A stretch of 64,000 bases of DNA from Chloroflexus aurantiacus J-10-fl (GTDB lineage Bacteria; Chloroflexota; Chloroflexia; Chloroflexales; Chloroflexaceae), in the NCBI RefSeq assembly GCF_000018865.1, contig NC_010175.1, forward strand, positions 2,914,001 through 2,978,000, in the 5' to 3' direction. Positions 20,370 to 29,360 of this stretch are shown piece by piece. The notes under the pieces were generated by a model. That model did not search any database. It was not told the DNA's origin and saw only the letters and a program-made list of their open reading frames with translations. A program made the position numbers and the translations under genes. Position 1 is the first letter of the stretch, and every line of letters starts with the position of its first letter.

Positions 20370-21356
20370 ATGGCGATCAATGTTGATCAGGATGTCCGAT
20401 TACGACCATTTGATGGGTCGGTAGCGGATTATGCTCTGTTGGTTGCAATTGGTAATGCGGTATTTCCCGACAATCTCGAAACGGTTGAACAGGTTCAACA
20501 CTGGGATGCCAGGCGGCCAGCTCACTGTATTCAGGAGCGGTGGTTTGCTGAGGTGCACGGGGAGGTGGTAGGGGTCGCCGAGTATTTTCAGCCACAATGG
20601 ATGTATCACCCACGCAAGTTCTTTGTCAGTATTGCCGTTCTTCCGACGTGGCAGGGCCAGGGTATTGGTCGTTATTGCTACGACGTATTGATGGGTGATT
20701 TGCAGAGTCGCCATCATCCGTTACAGGTGCGGGCGAATTGCCGTGAGGATCAGGAACGTGGGATGCAGTTTCTCGCCCGACGTGGTTTTCGGGAAGAGAT
20801 GCGGACCTGGGAGTCGCGACTTGATCTGCACACCTTTGATCCGGCACCGTTTCGCGCTGCCATTGATCGTGTCGTGGCCCAGGGTTTCACGATCTGCAAT
20901 TTGCGAGAATTGCTGACACGATTACCGGATGCTCGCCAGCGCCTGTACCGCGCCGCGATGGAGATGCGGGCAGATGTGCCGCAGCCGGAACCGTTTACGC
21001 CGCCCGATTTCGCTTCGTGGGAACAGTCTCTGTTCAACGACCCAACGCTCTACCCGGAAGGATATTTTCTGGCGCTGGACGGGGAAGAGATTGCTGCGCT
21101 CAGTCAACTCTGGAAATCGGCTGAGCCTGATGTGTTGATGACCGGTCTGACGGCGACACGACGAGCGTATCGTAAGCGTGGTCTGGCAATGGCGCTTAAG
21201 GTACACGCGCTTACCTTCGCGCAGGCCGCAGGCTATCGCGAAGTGCGTACCTATAATGCAACGACCAATCGGTCGATGTTGCAGATTAATGATGTGCTGG
21301 GGTTTGTTAAACAACCGGCCTGGGTTGAATTTGTGAAGGACCTGGATAGTGTATGA
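20370..21356 (+). CDS. GNAT-family N-acetyltransferase (tandem-domain)
   Basis: The 328-residue protein has two GNAT-like halves. The N-terminal half contains the acetyl-CoA loop region VLPTWQGQGIGRYCYDVL (about residues 90-107); the C-terminal half has TATRRAYRKRGLAMALKVHA (about 262-281) followed by the NATTNRSMLQINDVLGF signature typical of mycothiol-synthase-like tandem GNATs. ATG at 20370 is preceded by GGAGAGG; an in-frame start 24 codons upstream lacks a ribosome site. Acceptor substrate unknown. It is the first gene of a five-gene operon and overlaps its paralogue by four bases. Confidence 0.85.
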   Translation: MAINVDQDVRLRPFDGSVADYALLVAIGNAVFPDNLETVEQVQHWDARRPAHCIQERWFAEVHGEVVGVAEYFQPQWMYHPRKFFVSIAVLPTWQGQGIGRYCYDVLMGDLQSRHHPLQVRANCREDQERGMQFLARRGFREEMRTWESRLDLHTFDPAPFRAAIDRVVAQGFTICNLRELLTRLPDARQRLYRAAMEMRADVPQPEPFTPPDFASWEQSLFNDPTLYPEGYFLALDGEEIAALSQLWKSAEPDVLMTGLTATRRAYRKRGLAMALKVHALTFAQAAGYREVRTYNATTNRSMLQINDVLGFVKQPAWVEFVKDLDSV

Positions 21357-22324
21357 TCCATATACGACCTTTCCAACATCAGGATGCAGATTATCGCGTG
21401 ATGGCCGATGTCTATAATGCGCTGGCGCCGGATGCACCGCTATCGGCGATAGAATGGCGTATTCGTGATGAAATTCACAATCCGAATTTGCCACTCTGCC
21501 GATGGATTGGCGAACTTGATGGTAGGGCCGGTGGGTATGCCGAATATTATCAGCCGACATGGTGTGCCGATCCTACCCATTTGGAGATGCAGATCGTTGT
21601 GCATCCGGCCGTTCAGGGGCGAGGTTTGGGCCGGGCACTCTGGCAGCATCTGCAGATGGCCTGGCAGCCGCTGCGACCGCACCATATCTGGCTTAAGGTG
21701 CGTGAGGACTGGCAGGCCGGGTTGATGTTTGCCGGTCGGCGGCAGTTCCACGAGAGTCGGCGGGTTTGGGTTTCCCGGCTTGATCTGGCAACCTTTGATC
21801 CGCAACCTTTCAGCGGTTCGATTGAGCGGGTGACGGCGCAGCAGATTGAGCTAATCAGCTTTGCGGCGCTGGCAACAGCCGATCAGGGGTTTTGGCAGCA
21901 GTTGTACGAGTTTGAACGACAAACAACCGGTGATGTACCGTCGCCATTTCCGGTCACGATGCCGACCTACGATCAGTGGATCAAGCTCTATCAGCCTGAC
22001 CACGGCGCGCTGTGGGAGGGCAGCTTTGCTGCGGTACACGAGGGGCAGATCGTGGGGATCAGTACGTTAGAAACTATTGATGATAGTACTGATGTCGAGG
22101 TTGGGTTTACGGCGGTGCGGCGCGATTACCGTGGCCGGGGTATTGCGCTGGCGCTGAAGCTCTGTACAATTGCGTATGCCGGGGCGCAGGGGCTGAGTGG
22201 GATTCGTACCGATAACGACAGTACGAATCTGGCGATGTGGCATATCAATGAACGGTTAGGTTTTCGGCGTGGGCCGGTGTGGATTGTTCTCCACCGGTGT
22301 GAGCAGAATGAGGAGGTGACGTGA
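21353..22324 (+). CDS. GNAT-family N-acetyltransferase, paralogue of the preceding gene
   Basis: The 323-residue protein is built like its neighbour: first acetyl-CoA loop VVHPAVQGRGLGRALWQHL (about residues 82-100) and second loop TAVRRDYRGRGIALALKLC (about 251-269), then NDSTNLAMWHINERLGF. The shared LDLHTFDP/LDLATFDP segment and equal length show a tandem duplication. ATG overlaps the upstream stop (ATGA), so translation is probably coupled. The two proteins may act on related amines or as a heterodimer; no substrate can be read from the sequence. Confidence 0.85.
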   Translation: MIHIRPFQHQDADYRVMADVYNALAPDAPLSAIEWRIRDEIHNPNLPLCRWIGELDGRAGGYAEYYQPTWCADPTHLEMQIVVHPAVQGRGLGRALWQHLQMAWQPLRPHHIWLKVREDWQAGLMFAGRRQFHESRRVWVSRLDLATFDPQPFSGSIERVTAQQIELISFAALATADQGFWQQLYEFERQTTGDVPSPFPVTMPTYDQWIKLYQPDHGALWEGSFAAVHEGQIVGISTLETIDDSTDVEVGFTAVRRDYRGRGIALALKLCTIAYAGAQGLSGIRTDNDSTNLAMWHINERLGFRRGPVWIVLHRCEQNEEVT

Positions 22325-23421
22325 ACGGGTTGCCGTTAGTTGAATTGAGTGGCGATGCCTACACTCAGGGTTGGCAGCATGGCCGTGCGTTGCGCGAGGC
22401 GATTGCTGCCAACCTTCGCATCTATATGACGCGCTTCGAGCGTGAGTTGCGGATACCACCGGATGAGGTCTGGCGGCGGGCGCTGCGTTATGCGGCTGTG
22501 ATCGCTGAACAAAATCAGGATTATGCAGCCGGTATGCGCGGCATTGCCGAGGGGGCAGGGGTTGATCTGGCAGCGATTGCGGCTTTGAATGTGCGTTATG
22601 AGCTGTTTTATCAGTTCTTTCGCGAGTATGAGCGGGGTACCGGTAAGCCTGATGGTTGTACCGCTTTTGCGTTGTTGCCGTCAGAGACAGATAACGGTCA
22701 TTTGCTGGTGGGCGAAAACTGGGACTGGATTCAGGGGGTGCGGGGGGCGATTCTGCGCACGATTGCACCGGATGGGCTGCGCACGCTGGCTTTCACTGAG
22801 GCCGGTATTTTTGGGGGGAAGATTGGCTTGAATGCTGCCGGTCTGGCCCTGCTCATCAATGGCTTGAGCAGTACGGGTGATGATTGGGCCAGTCTGCGCC
22901 GACCATTTCATGTGCGTTGTTACGAGATATTGCAGGCACGCTCACTGACTGAAGCGCAGGCGGTGATTACGAGCGAAGAGCGGGCCGGTTCAGCCAATTT
23001 TCTGCTGGCACAGGTACCTGATCGGGTGGTCAATATTGAAGCAGCACCGGCGGCGCTGGCGATCAGTGGCTGTACTAACGGTTGTCTGGTTCACGCCAAC
23101 CATTTTACCGATCCGGCAGCACTCGGTATTGTGGAGCGGCAGATTGAGCGTTATCCTCATTCGTATTGGCGGCAAGAACGATTACGCTCGCTGCTGGCCT
23201 CTCGTCCACAATCGCTGGCACAGGTGCAGGCGGCCTTGCGTGATCACGAGCAGTTCCCCTATTCGGTCTGTTTTCATATTGATCCTGCCGATCCACCTGA
23301 TGAGTATTATGAAACGGTCGCCTCGGTGATTATGGATGTGACTGCCGGTGTGTTGTATGCGACCGACGGGCCACCGTGTGAGCATGCCTATGTGCGATAT
23401 GAATTGGAGGTGGCGAGGTGA
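22321..23421 (+). CDS. C45-family (acyl-CoA:6-APA acyltransferase-like) Ntn hydrolase
   Basis: The 366-residue protein matches the C45 peptidase / penicillin acyltransferase-like family: N-terminal GDAYTQGWQHGRAL, the conserved DGCTAFALLP around residues 111-120 with C113 as expected autoproteolytic nucleophile after G112, GENWDW, FTEAGIFGGKIGLNAAG and NHF. Family members self-cleave before the cysteine and act as amidohydrolases or acyltransferases on small amides or peptides. GTG at 22321 overlaps the upstream stop. Its place between acetyltransferases and a phosphatase suggests turnover or modification of a small acylated amine, which is inference. Confidence 0.85.
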   Translation: MNGLPLVELSGDAYTQGWQHGRALREAIAANLRIYMTRFERELRIPPDEVWRRALRYAAVIAEQNQDYAAGMRGIAEGAGVDLAAIAALNVRYELFYQFFREYERGTGKPDGCTAFALLPSETDNGHLLVGENWDWIQGVRGAILRTIAPDGLRTLAFTEAGIFGGKIGLNAAGLALLINGLSSTGDDWASLRRPFHVRCYEILQARSLTEAQAVITSEERAGSANFLLAQVPDRVVNIEAAPAALAISGCTNGCLVHANHFTDPAALGIVERQIERYPHSYWRQERLRSLLASRPQSLAQVQAALRDHEQFPYSVCFHIDPADPPDEYYETVASVIMDVTAGVLYATDGPPCEHAYVRYELEVAR

Positions 23422-23843
23422 AGAGGACTGTGCTCTTCGTCTGCACCGGAAACTACTATCGTAGTCGCTATGCTGAGCTGCTCTTCAATGCCATGCAGGT
23501 TAAAGGCTGGCAGGCTACGTCACGCGGTCTGGCACTCTCGTCACGCAATCGCGGGTCGATCTGGCCACCGGTGCTTGAGCGGCTACAACAGTGCGGATTT
23601 ACGACGCCGGATGAGCTGCCTTTGCCACGAACGCTGTGCGAGGCCGATCTGGCGCAGGCAACGCTGGTGATTGCACTGAACGAACCTGAACATCGGCCTT
23701 TGATGCAGCAGCGTTTTCCGGCATGGGCTGATCGAATTGCCTACTGGCAGGTACCTGATACCGACGTGTTGGAGCCTGAGCCGGCTTTTCAACGGATTGA
23801 GGCAGGGATCGCAGCATTGCAGAAGGAGTTGAGCGGGAGTTGA
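23418..23843 (+). CDS. Low-molecular-weight protein-tyrosine-phosphatase-like protein
   Basis: The 141-residue protein has the P-loop CTGNYYRS at residues 9-16 (nucleophile C9, R15), the hallmark CX5R of low-molecular-weight phosphatases and arsenate reductases. The usual CxGNxCRS second cysteine is tyrosine here. The general-acid loop normally DP is less clear: PDTDVLEPE near residue 112 keeps aspartates but no DP, so activity may differ. The start GTG overlaps the preceding stop by four bases. Protein substrate or small-molecule phosphate ester cannot be told apart. Confidence 0.78.
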   Translation: MKRTVLFVCTGNYYRSRYAELLFNAMQVKGWQATSRGLALSSRNRGSIWPPVLERLQQCGFTTPDELPLPRTLCEADLAQATLVIALNEPEHRPLMQQRFPAWADRIAYWQVPDTDVLEPEPAFQRIEAGIAALQKELSGS

Positions 23844-23846
23844 ATA

Positions 23847-24344
23847 ATGGAGATAGGGGTTATTTCTGATACTCACGGTTTTCTGGCACCATCAGCTTTA
23901 CAGGTGTTGTCCGGGGTTCAGTTGATTGTACACGCCGGCGATATTGGGAATGAAGCGGTGCTGGGGCAGCTTGAGACAGTGGCGCCGGTGATTGCTATTC
24001 ACGGTAATACTGATAGTGGAACGGAACTGGCCCGGACGTATCCGGCGAGTCGCTGGATCGAGCGTGAGGGTGTGTTGATCTATCTGACCCATATCGGTGG
24101 CAAGCCGAACCATCTTGTGCAATCGTTACCAAAGACTGCTGATGGGCGATCTCCACATGTCTACATTTTTGGTCATAGCCATCGGCCATTGTGCGAAGTA
24201 CACAATTCCGTTCTGTTTCTGAATCCGGGGACAGCCGGTGCGCCACGGGGTGCGGGTCTGTCGGTCGCCCGGCTGACGGTGCATGATGGTACGGCGCAGG
24301 CGGTGCTCATTCCGTTGACGGATAGTCCGCGGGCAATACGTTGA
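23847..24344 (+). CDS. YfcE/MJ0936-family metallophosphoesterase
   Basis: The 165-residue protein has all metal-binding blocks of the small calcineurin-like phosphodiesterases: GVISDTHG (D8, H10), VHAGDIG, HGNTD and FGHSHRP. Length is normal for YfcE-type enzymes, which hydrolyse phosphodiesters with Mn2+ or Ni2+ and whose natural substrate is often unknown. ATG at 23847 is three bases after the phosphatase-like gene; it ends the operon. No obvious terminator follows; the downstream DNA is repeat-rich. Confidence 0.88.
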   Translation: MEIGVISDTHGFLAPSALQVLSGVQLIVHAGDIGNEAVLGQLETVAPVIAIHGNTDSGTELARTYPASRWIEREGVLIYLTHIGGKPNHLVQSLPKTADGRSPHVYIFGHSHRPLCEVHNSVLFLNPGTAGAPRGAGLSVARLTVHDGTAQAVLIPLTDSPRAIR

Positions 24345-25006
24345 TGAGCAGGTACTGCGTGGATCACTGAACAGCCAGAGGTCAGGATAGTGACCGGTGC
24401 GACACGTGGCGGGTGTTGAGCGGCGTGGAGGTGGGAGAGGGCTGCCGCACGCCAAACCATGCGCCACGGGTAACGCAACCGGGAAACGGTATCCACGCCG
24501 GGGGGTGATCCCGCGATGTGGGCAGGGAGAAAGGCTGTTCCTCTTCACCAGGGTGACGTACCGGGACGGGTCAGCGATGTGACCGACGCCTGTCGGTGTG
24601 TACGGTGGATGCGGCAGCCATGCTGCCTCACTCCAAACCATGCGCCACGGGTAACGCAACCGAGAAACGGTATCCACGCCGGGGGGTGATCCCGCGATGT
24701 GGGCAGCAGAAACGTTTTTTCTCGTGTTCGCGATCTGATCACCACCAGCATGATAAGTGTAATCACAAGCAATGACTTCTCCTACATCGGATTTGACATG
24801 ATGATCATAAATGGCTCATGTGTCGTTTCCGTACCTGGCAGAGTGACCGGTGCGACACGTGGCGGGTGTTGAGCGGTGTGGAGGTGGGAGCAGGGCTGCC
24901 GCACGCCAAACAACAGACAGGTGGATCACTGCGTGGGGGAAGGTCGCCCATTCGGGTGCGACACAGATGGACGAAAGAGCTTCCAAACCACGAGAAGAGA
25001 GGTTGT
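24345..25006. repeat. Repeat-filled intergenic region
   Basis: No supportable gene. A stretch of about 70 bp containing CCATGCGCCACGGGTAACGC and GGGGGGTGATCCCGCGATGT occurs almost identically at 24459-24530 and 24637-24706. A related piece with GTGCGACACGTGGCGGGTGT occurs at 24396-24415 and 24849-24869. These belong to the same hairpin family as 17302-17403 (GGCAGCC-type inverted repeats next to CACTCCAAAC). Confidence 0.7.
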
Positions 25007-25867
25007 ATGGGTGGTGAGAATAGACAATCTCTGCTCGGAAAACGGTTGGTAACCGGTTTGCGTCAACCCAATGGCTGGCGAATCGGTAGCCTTTTGGTCG
25101 GGATGATAGTGGCAATCGGTTTGTTGCCGCTGGTTGCGGCAACCCTTGACCTGGAACGACGCCTCTTTTTTGCCGTCCACGGAATTTGCGCCCAGAGTCA
25201 CAACCTTCAAGTGGGTGGTGTGCAGTTTCCGCTCTGTGCCCGTGACAGTGGCATCTATCTCGGCCTCATGGTAACCCTGGGTGTGATTGCCTGCCGTGGG
25301 CGCTGGCGGGCCGGACGGCTGCCGCCACTGCCGGTTAGTCTGACACTGCTGGGGTTGATTGTGATCATGGGTGTTGATGGCCTGAATTCAACTGTGGCTG
25401 AACTGGGGTGGGGTGCTGTCTATCCGCCGCGCAATGATCTGCGTTTGATTACCGGGTTGGGGTTTGGTGTAGCGATGGCGGTTGGTTTGTTGTTGGTGGC
25501 GAATCAAACGCTGCTTGCCCCCGACCTTATCGATACCACGCAGGCGCCGATTGGCAGTTGGGCTGATATGGGGTGGGTGGTTGGCGCATTGGCGCTGGTC
25601 GTGCTGGCGATAGCTTCCGACCAGGCTCTACTGGCCTGGCCGCTGGTTCTGATCAGCGTGGTTGGGGTGACGGGAGTCATGACGTTTGCGATTGGGTTGC
25701 CGGTGAGTGCCTTCGCCGGTTTGAGTGGTCGGGTTCGTCATCCACGGCAATTGTTGCTACCAGGAATTGCCGGCTTTCTGGTTACGCTGCTGCTGCTGGC
25801 CGTGCTGGCACGCTGGAAGGTAGAGCTGGAAGTCCAGGGTGCCTTGCCGCCGCCACTTGTTCCGTAG
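25007..25867 (+). CDS. DUF2085 membrane protein
   Basis: The 286-residue protein has seven or eight hydrophobic segments. The segment FFAVHGICAQSHNLQ...FPLCARDSGIYLGL carries the paired cysteines and the CARDSGIY signature of DUF2085, a family of bacterial membrane proteins of unknown function. ATG at 25007 is chosen because GAAGAGAGG lies directly before it; the frame is open further upstream into the repeat region but with no site. It stands alone between repeat-rich gaps. Confidence 0.8.
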   Translation: MGGENRQSLLGKRLVTGLRQPNGWRIGSLLVGMIVAIGLLPLVAATLDLERRLFFAVHGICAQSHNLQVGGVQFPLCARDSGIYLGLMVTLGVIACRGRWRAGRLPPLPVSLTLLGLIVIMGVDGLNSTVAELGWGAVYPPRNDLRLITGLGFGVAMAVGLLLVANQTLLAPDLIDTTQAPIGSWADMGWVVGALALVVLAIASDQALLAWPLVLISVVGVTGVMTFAIGLPVSAFAGLSGRVRHPRQLLLPGIAGFLVTLLLLAVLARWKVELEVQGALPPPLVP

Positions 25868-26539
25868 CGGAGTTGGTCGTCGGTGCGGGCTGATGTGGCG
25901 GTACGCGGTAGGGATACAGCGTGTCATACCCCTCTGCGCTTGCGCAGTGTTCCGGCATCGTAACGGTACTGAAATACCACCGGTGAGTTGCTGGTAGGGT
26001 GGCGCTGGGGCAAAAAGACCGGTTCAGTTCTGCTCGCTTGAGGGTAGTGTCATGTGATCATCGGCTGTTGGGTCGTGTTTTTGCTGCGCCCAGCGAGGTG
26101 ATATGCGATCTGTTTCCACTTCATCCCGCTCTTGCCTGGGGTGGGTGTGCGCGGTGCAGTGGCAGTCGGTAGCGCGTGCTGTGTCATGTTAAGGGCGCGC
26201 CGGAGGCGCGCGGTTCCAGGGGGAAGCTGGCAGGCGCGCCGGAGGCGCGCGCTCCCAGGGGATGGTGCTTGCTCAGAGTTATTCTTACCGTTTTAAAACT
26301 TGACATAATAAATACAGGAGCCGACTACCAATCATCGATTCGCCCAGGTCACTCTCCCAACTGGCACGGGCGTGCTATTGGGTAGACGCTGCCTTGTGCG
26401 GTAAGGTTAAAAAGACGACAGAGAAGCGGGTTTTTCACCCGCTCCTCATGATGCAACCAGGTGATGATAGTACAGCAGGTCAGCGGTATGTGATCAGCGC
26501 AGCGTGGTGGTGTGGGCGTTGCATGTAGAGGTCATTGCA
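25868..26539. other. Gene-poor gap with hairpin repeats and weak terminator
   Basis: No supportable gene. Two copies of the GGGCGCGCCGGAGGCGCGCG-type hairpin lie at about 26190-26215 and 26232-26260, the same motif as in the 17.6-19.8 kb array. At 26425-26443 an inverted repeat AGCGGGT/ACCCGCT followed on the minus strand by a T-rich run could end the minus-strand operon that begins at 27590; this is weak. Confidence 0.5.
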
Positions 26540-26941
26540 TTAACGACCATTCTTTTTCGCTTCCAGTTCCAGACTGGTCAACGCTGCGCGGAGGTTGGTC
26601 AGGGCGGCCTGGGCCTGGGGGGAGAGGTCGGCTTGATCGGTGAAGGCCGTCAGCACTTGATGGGCAGCGATTGCCAGGCAGTCGAGATGCCCCAACAGAC
26701 AGCCGGCCCGTTGGGCATCGATACGGCTGTTGCCGGATGCCGCATGCCAGTAATCGGCGGAAGGAAGGTAATGGGTTTCGCCGAGAACTTCGAGGGCGAG
26801 CGTGCAGCGATCAAGTGCGCGGATTGCCAGCACCTGCTGATTGTTGAGCGTAATCTGACCGGGCGCAATCCGGGTTAACGTGATGTCTTGTTCGGCGCGG
26901 CTGACTCCATCTTCGCTCAGGTGTAAGGCACGGATTGGCAT
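26540..26941 (-). CDS. Uncharacterised protein, partner of XRE-cupin regulator
   Basis: The 133-residue protein is not recognised. It starts MPIRALHLSEDGVSR and is soluble, with a beta-rich N-terminal half and a helical C-terminal third (ALTNLRAALTSLELEAKK). ATG at 26941 has a strong GGAAGGAG before it on the minus strand and begins four bases after the stop of the regulator gene, so the two are co-transcribed. One could guess a sensor or modifier working with the regulator, but nothing in the sequence shows it. Confidence 0.65.
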   Translation of the reverse strand: MPIRALHLSEDGVSRAEQDITLTRIAPGQITLNNQQVLAIRALDRCTLALEVLGETHYLPSADYWHAASGNSRIDAQRAGCLLGHLDCLAIAAHQVLTAFTDQADLSPQAQAALTNLRAALTSLELEAKKNGR

Positions 26942-26945
26942 CGTT

Positions 26946-27590
26946 TCAACTCCTTCCCTGATAAGGGCTATGACGGGCAATCACACTCCGGGGTAATTCA
27001 AGCGGACACAAGACCAGCAGCACCTGGGCTGGCGTATGGCCGGGGTTATGCCAGCGGTGGGGGAGAGCGGCCTCGAACAGCAGGCTATCACCCGGATTGA
27101 TGATGAACATCTGATCGGCAACGGTGTACTGAATCTGCCCATTTAAACCAAAGACAAATTCCTGTCCGGTATGGACAATTGCTTCAGGGCCACTACCGGC
27201 GCCGGGTTCGAGCGTGACCAGCAGCGGTTCGAGGGTGCGGTTGATCATGCCTGGGGCGAGATCGGCCATGGCACCGTGCGGGAAGAGGCTGGCGATGGCC
27301 TGACCTGCCGGGGTGAAGACGATACGTTGCTGTGGCACATCGGGCGTAAAGAAGGTACTAACCGGAACCTGTAGAGCCACTGCAAGACGTTGCAAGGTGC
27401 TGACACTCGGTGACGTGCGACCATTTTCAATCAGACTGAGGGTATTGACGGCAAGCCCGCTCGCCTCGGCGAGGGCGCGGATTGATAAGCGCCGTTGTTC
27501 ACGCAGGGTCCGAATGCGTGTACCAACGTCTACATTGCCAATTTCACCAACGAGATGCGGACTACTCACTGGATCAACCATAGGTGGCAC
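26946..27590 (-). CDS. XRE-family transcriptional regulator with cupin sensor domain
   Basis: The 214-residue protein has an N-terminal helix-turn-helix of the XRE type (VGTRIRTLREQRRLSIRALA, then NTLSLIENGRTSPSVSTLQR, residues about 22-77) and a C-terminal cupin fold (about 125-205: GQEFVFGLNGQIQY, PGDSLLFEAALPHRWHNPG). This HipB/PuuR-like layout represses or activates genes in response to a small ligand held in the cupin. Start is either GTG at 27590 or ATG at 27581; neither has a clear ribosome site. An inverted repeat in its promoter region suggests autoregulation. Confidence 0.85.
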   Translation of the reverse strand: MPPMVDPVSSPHLVGEIGNVDVGTRIRTLREQRRLSIRALAEASGLAVNTLSLIENGRTSPSVSTLQRLAVALQVPVSTFFTPDVPQQRIVFTPAGQAIASLFPHGAMADLAPGMINRTLEPLLVTLEPGAGSGPEAIVHTGQEFVFGLNGQIQYTVADQMFIINPGDSLLFEAALPHRWHNPGHTPAQVLLVLCPLELPRSVIARHSPYQGRS

Positions 27591-27628
27591 CGGCTATCTT
27601 TCTAACTCGGCAGCTTGATCTGTTCATT

Positions 27629-27675
27629 ATTATAAGACATTTTTCTGATTTTCACACAACAAAATGGTTGTCTTT
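27629..27675 (-). promoter_or_regulatory. Candidate promoter and operator of the XRE-cupin operon
   Basis: On the minus strand TATAAT (plus 27634-27629) is a good -10 box about 40 bases upstream of the regulator start. Upstream of it lie the inverted repeats ACAAC-N6-GTTGT (27656-27660/27667-27671) and AAGACA/TGTCTT (27634-27639/27669-27674), which overlap where the -35 box must lie. This is the arrangement of an autorepressed XRE promoter. The remaining gap 27676-27999 shows no gene. Confidence 0.4.
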
Positions 27676-27999
27676 CAGTAACTCAACCAACGGCGATAGT
27701 GGTGTTTTTGATCCACAGGTGGCAGCGATGTCTGAGACCAACCAAACCGTGAGGTGCTGGTGACCCGCAGTGAGCGTGTGTTGTTCGCCAGGAAAGACAG
27801 TAGCGACAAGGCCGGTCAGATCAGGGTGGGATTGTGCTGTCTAACGTTGTTGGGTCAGCATTGAAAACATGCCCGGTGCCGGTGACATCTGGCAGTAGCG
27901 CTCTCTGGCGTAGCCTGGTTTGGTGGCGCATGCGGGATGCGGGCAATACGCCGGTGGGTGTGACAGACAGCCTGTGATCAGGCATTGTGCAACATGTAC

Positions 28000-28030
28000 A
28001 AATCCCCCTGCATACCACGATGCAGGGGGG
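28000..28030 (-). terminator. Hairpin terminator of the AP2-like gene
   Basis: CCCCCTGCA (28004-28012) and TGCAGGGGG (28021-28029) form a perfect 9-bp stem with an 8-base loop, 28 bp beyond the stop of the minus-strand gene at 28058. Read on the minus strand it is followed by ATTTGT, a weak T-run. Confidence 0.6.
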
Positions 28031-28057
28031 AAGCAATCAACAAAGACCTGGAGGGTG

Positions 28058-28705
28058 CTAATCGGCTGCCGGGGTGCGCTGGCGTTGCCGCTCGTACTTT
28101 TCGCGAGCGCGGCGGGCCAGGGCGAGGGCGCGGCGCTCACCGTGCTTGGCAATCGAGTAAGAGGTGCGGCGAATACGATTGCCATCACGCCAGGTCGCTT
28201 CGTAAACCTCACGCCCATCTTTGATCGTGCGCCGTACACCGACAATACCGGTGCTGGTGCGGGCAACACCGATGACCTGACGCTCGGTCCGCGGCTTGCC
28301 TAGCTCGCGTTCGGTTGCGTTTCGCCACTCGATAGCTGCGGCGAGTGCGGCCAGTCTGTCACCGTACACCGAGTCGGAGAAGAACTTGCTGCGGCGCTGC
28401 TTATTCCAGGTGACGCGCACAAAATAGCCGAACGTGCGCTTGGCCGGGTGGTCAATGCGCGTAATCCCCTTGTGCTTTGTGGTCTTGGGGCGGAGACGGG
28501 CAGGCAACTTCTTCGTGTCAGCAACAACCGGTGTGGTCGGCGCCGATAGCAACTGACGAGCCTGCTCTGGATCGAGATCGGGCAGCGGCTCATAGCGCAG
28601 GACGGACATCGGATCATCGTCAGGATGTGATTGAGGATGCCCATTAGTGGTTGTCGGCTCGGAAGCCGGCAGATTCACCGGTCGCACAGCGTGTCGACGA
28701 GGCAT
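28058..28705 (-). CDS. AP2/ERF-like DNA-binding domain protein
   Basis: The 215-residue protein carries two AP2-like modules of about 55 residues: HKGITRIDHPAKRTFGYFVR...YGDRLAALAAAIEWRNATERELG (about 92-150) and TGIVGVRRTIKDGREVYEAT...GERRALALARRAREKY (about 157-205). The pattern of beta strands with G-I-x-R-x, aromatic positions and a closing Ala-rich helix matches AP2-type domains found in bacterial, phage and homing-endonuclease proteins. ATG at 28705 is preceded on the minus strand by AAAGGAG. It stands alone with its own terminator. Role (regulator, nucleoid or mobile-element protein) is unknown. Confidence 0.6.
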   Translation of the reverse strand: MPRRHAVRPVNLPASEPTTTNGHPQSHPDDDPMSVLRYEPLPDLDPEQARQLLSAPTTPVVADTKKLPARLRPKTTKHKGITRIDHPAKRTFGYFVRVTWNKQRRSKFFSDSVYGDRLAALAAAIEWRNATERELGKPRTERQVIGVARTSTGIVGVRRTIKDGREVYEATWRDGNRIRRTSYSIAKHGERRALALARRAREKYERQRQRTPAAD

Positions 28706-29360
28706 TGCTGATTGCTCCTTTTGAAACCTCAGATAGCCTGTACCATAGTGATTATATCGAAGGTTGAAACCTCTGCTTTCTATATTACCATATTTTGCCC
28801 GCCAACTGCACAGAAATCCTGGGCAAAAAAGTACAAATTTGGCTGGATGGAGCGTCTAATTTACCGCGATATAATTTGTGATTTGTTGCACAAATTTTGA
28901 AAAAGCGATGGATTTTGTCACAATTACGCTAAGGAAAAGTTTCCTTTTCGACAGTTGGCGGGGGAAGGAGTTGGGGGGACTATGGAATAGGGATGGATGG
29001 GATATACGAACGTATGCGGAAGATAGGGTTTGGGTAGGTGCTGAATGAACTTACTCCCGGCCCCGCTTCCGTAGTGCGCTATGGATTACCCATAACTATA
29101 CGCATGGTGTCAACCATGTGCTATCGTGAGCAACACGCCAGGGAACAGTCGTACCGTGAGCGGTGCTCATCAGGGACGGAACGCAGTGTGATTGCAGCGG
29201 GAGACGTCGTGCCGAATCGTGGAGCAGGGTGCTTGAGTTGATGTCATCACGCTGTGCTGTGGTGCGCCTGTTGCCTACGCGACCCTGATGATGGGGAATG
29301 GCTGAACGCAGGCCGACAGCCTACCCTACAGCGTGCTGGTGCCGGTGGTGTGGAGGGGTG
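28706..29360. other. Gene-poor gap including an AT-rich stretch
   Basis: No supportable gene. The part 28720-28920 is clearly richer in A and T than the surrounding DNA (for example ATTTACCGCGATATAATTTG around 28858-28877) and could hold promoters for the AP2-like gene on the minus strand. The rest, 28930-29360, is featureless. Confidence 0.5.
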
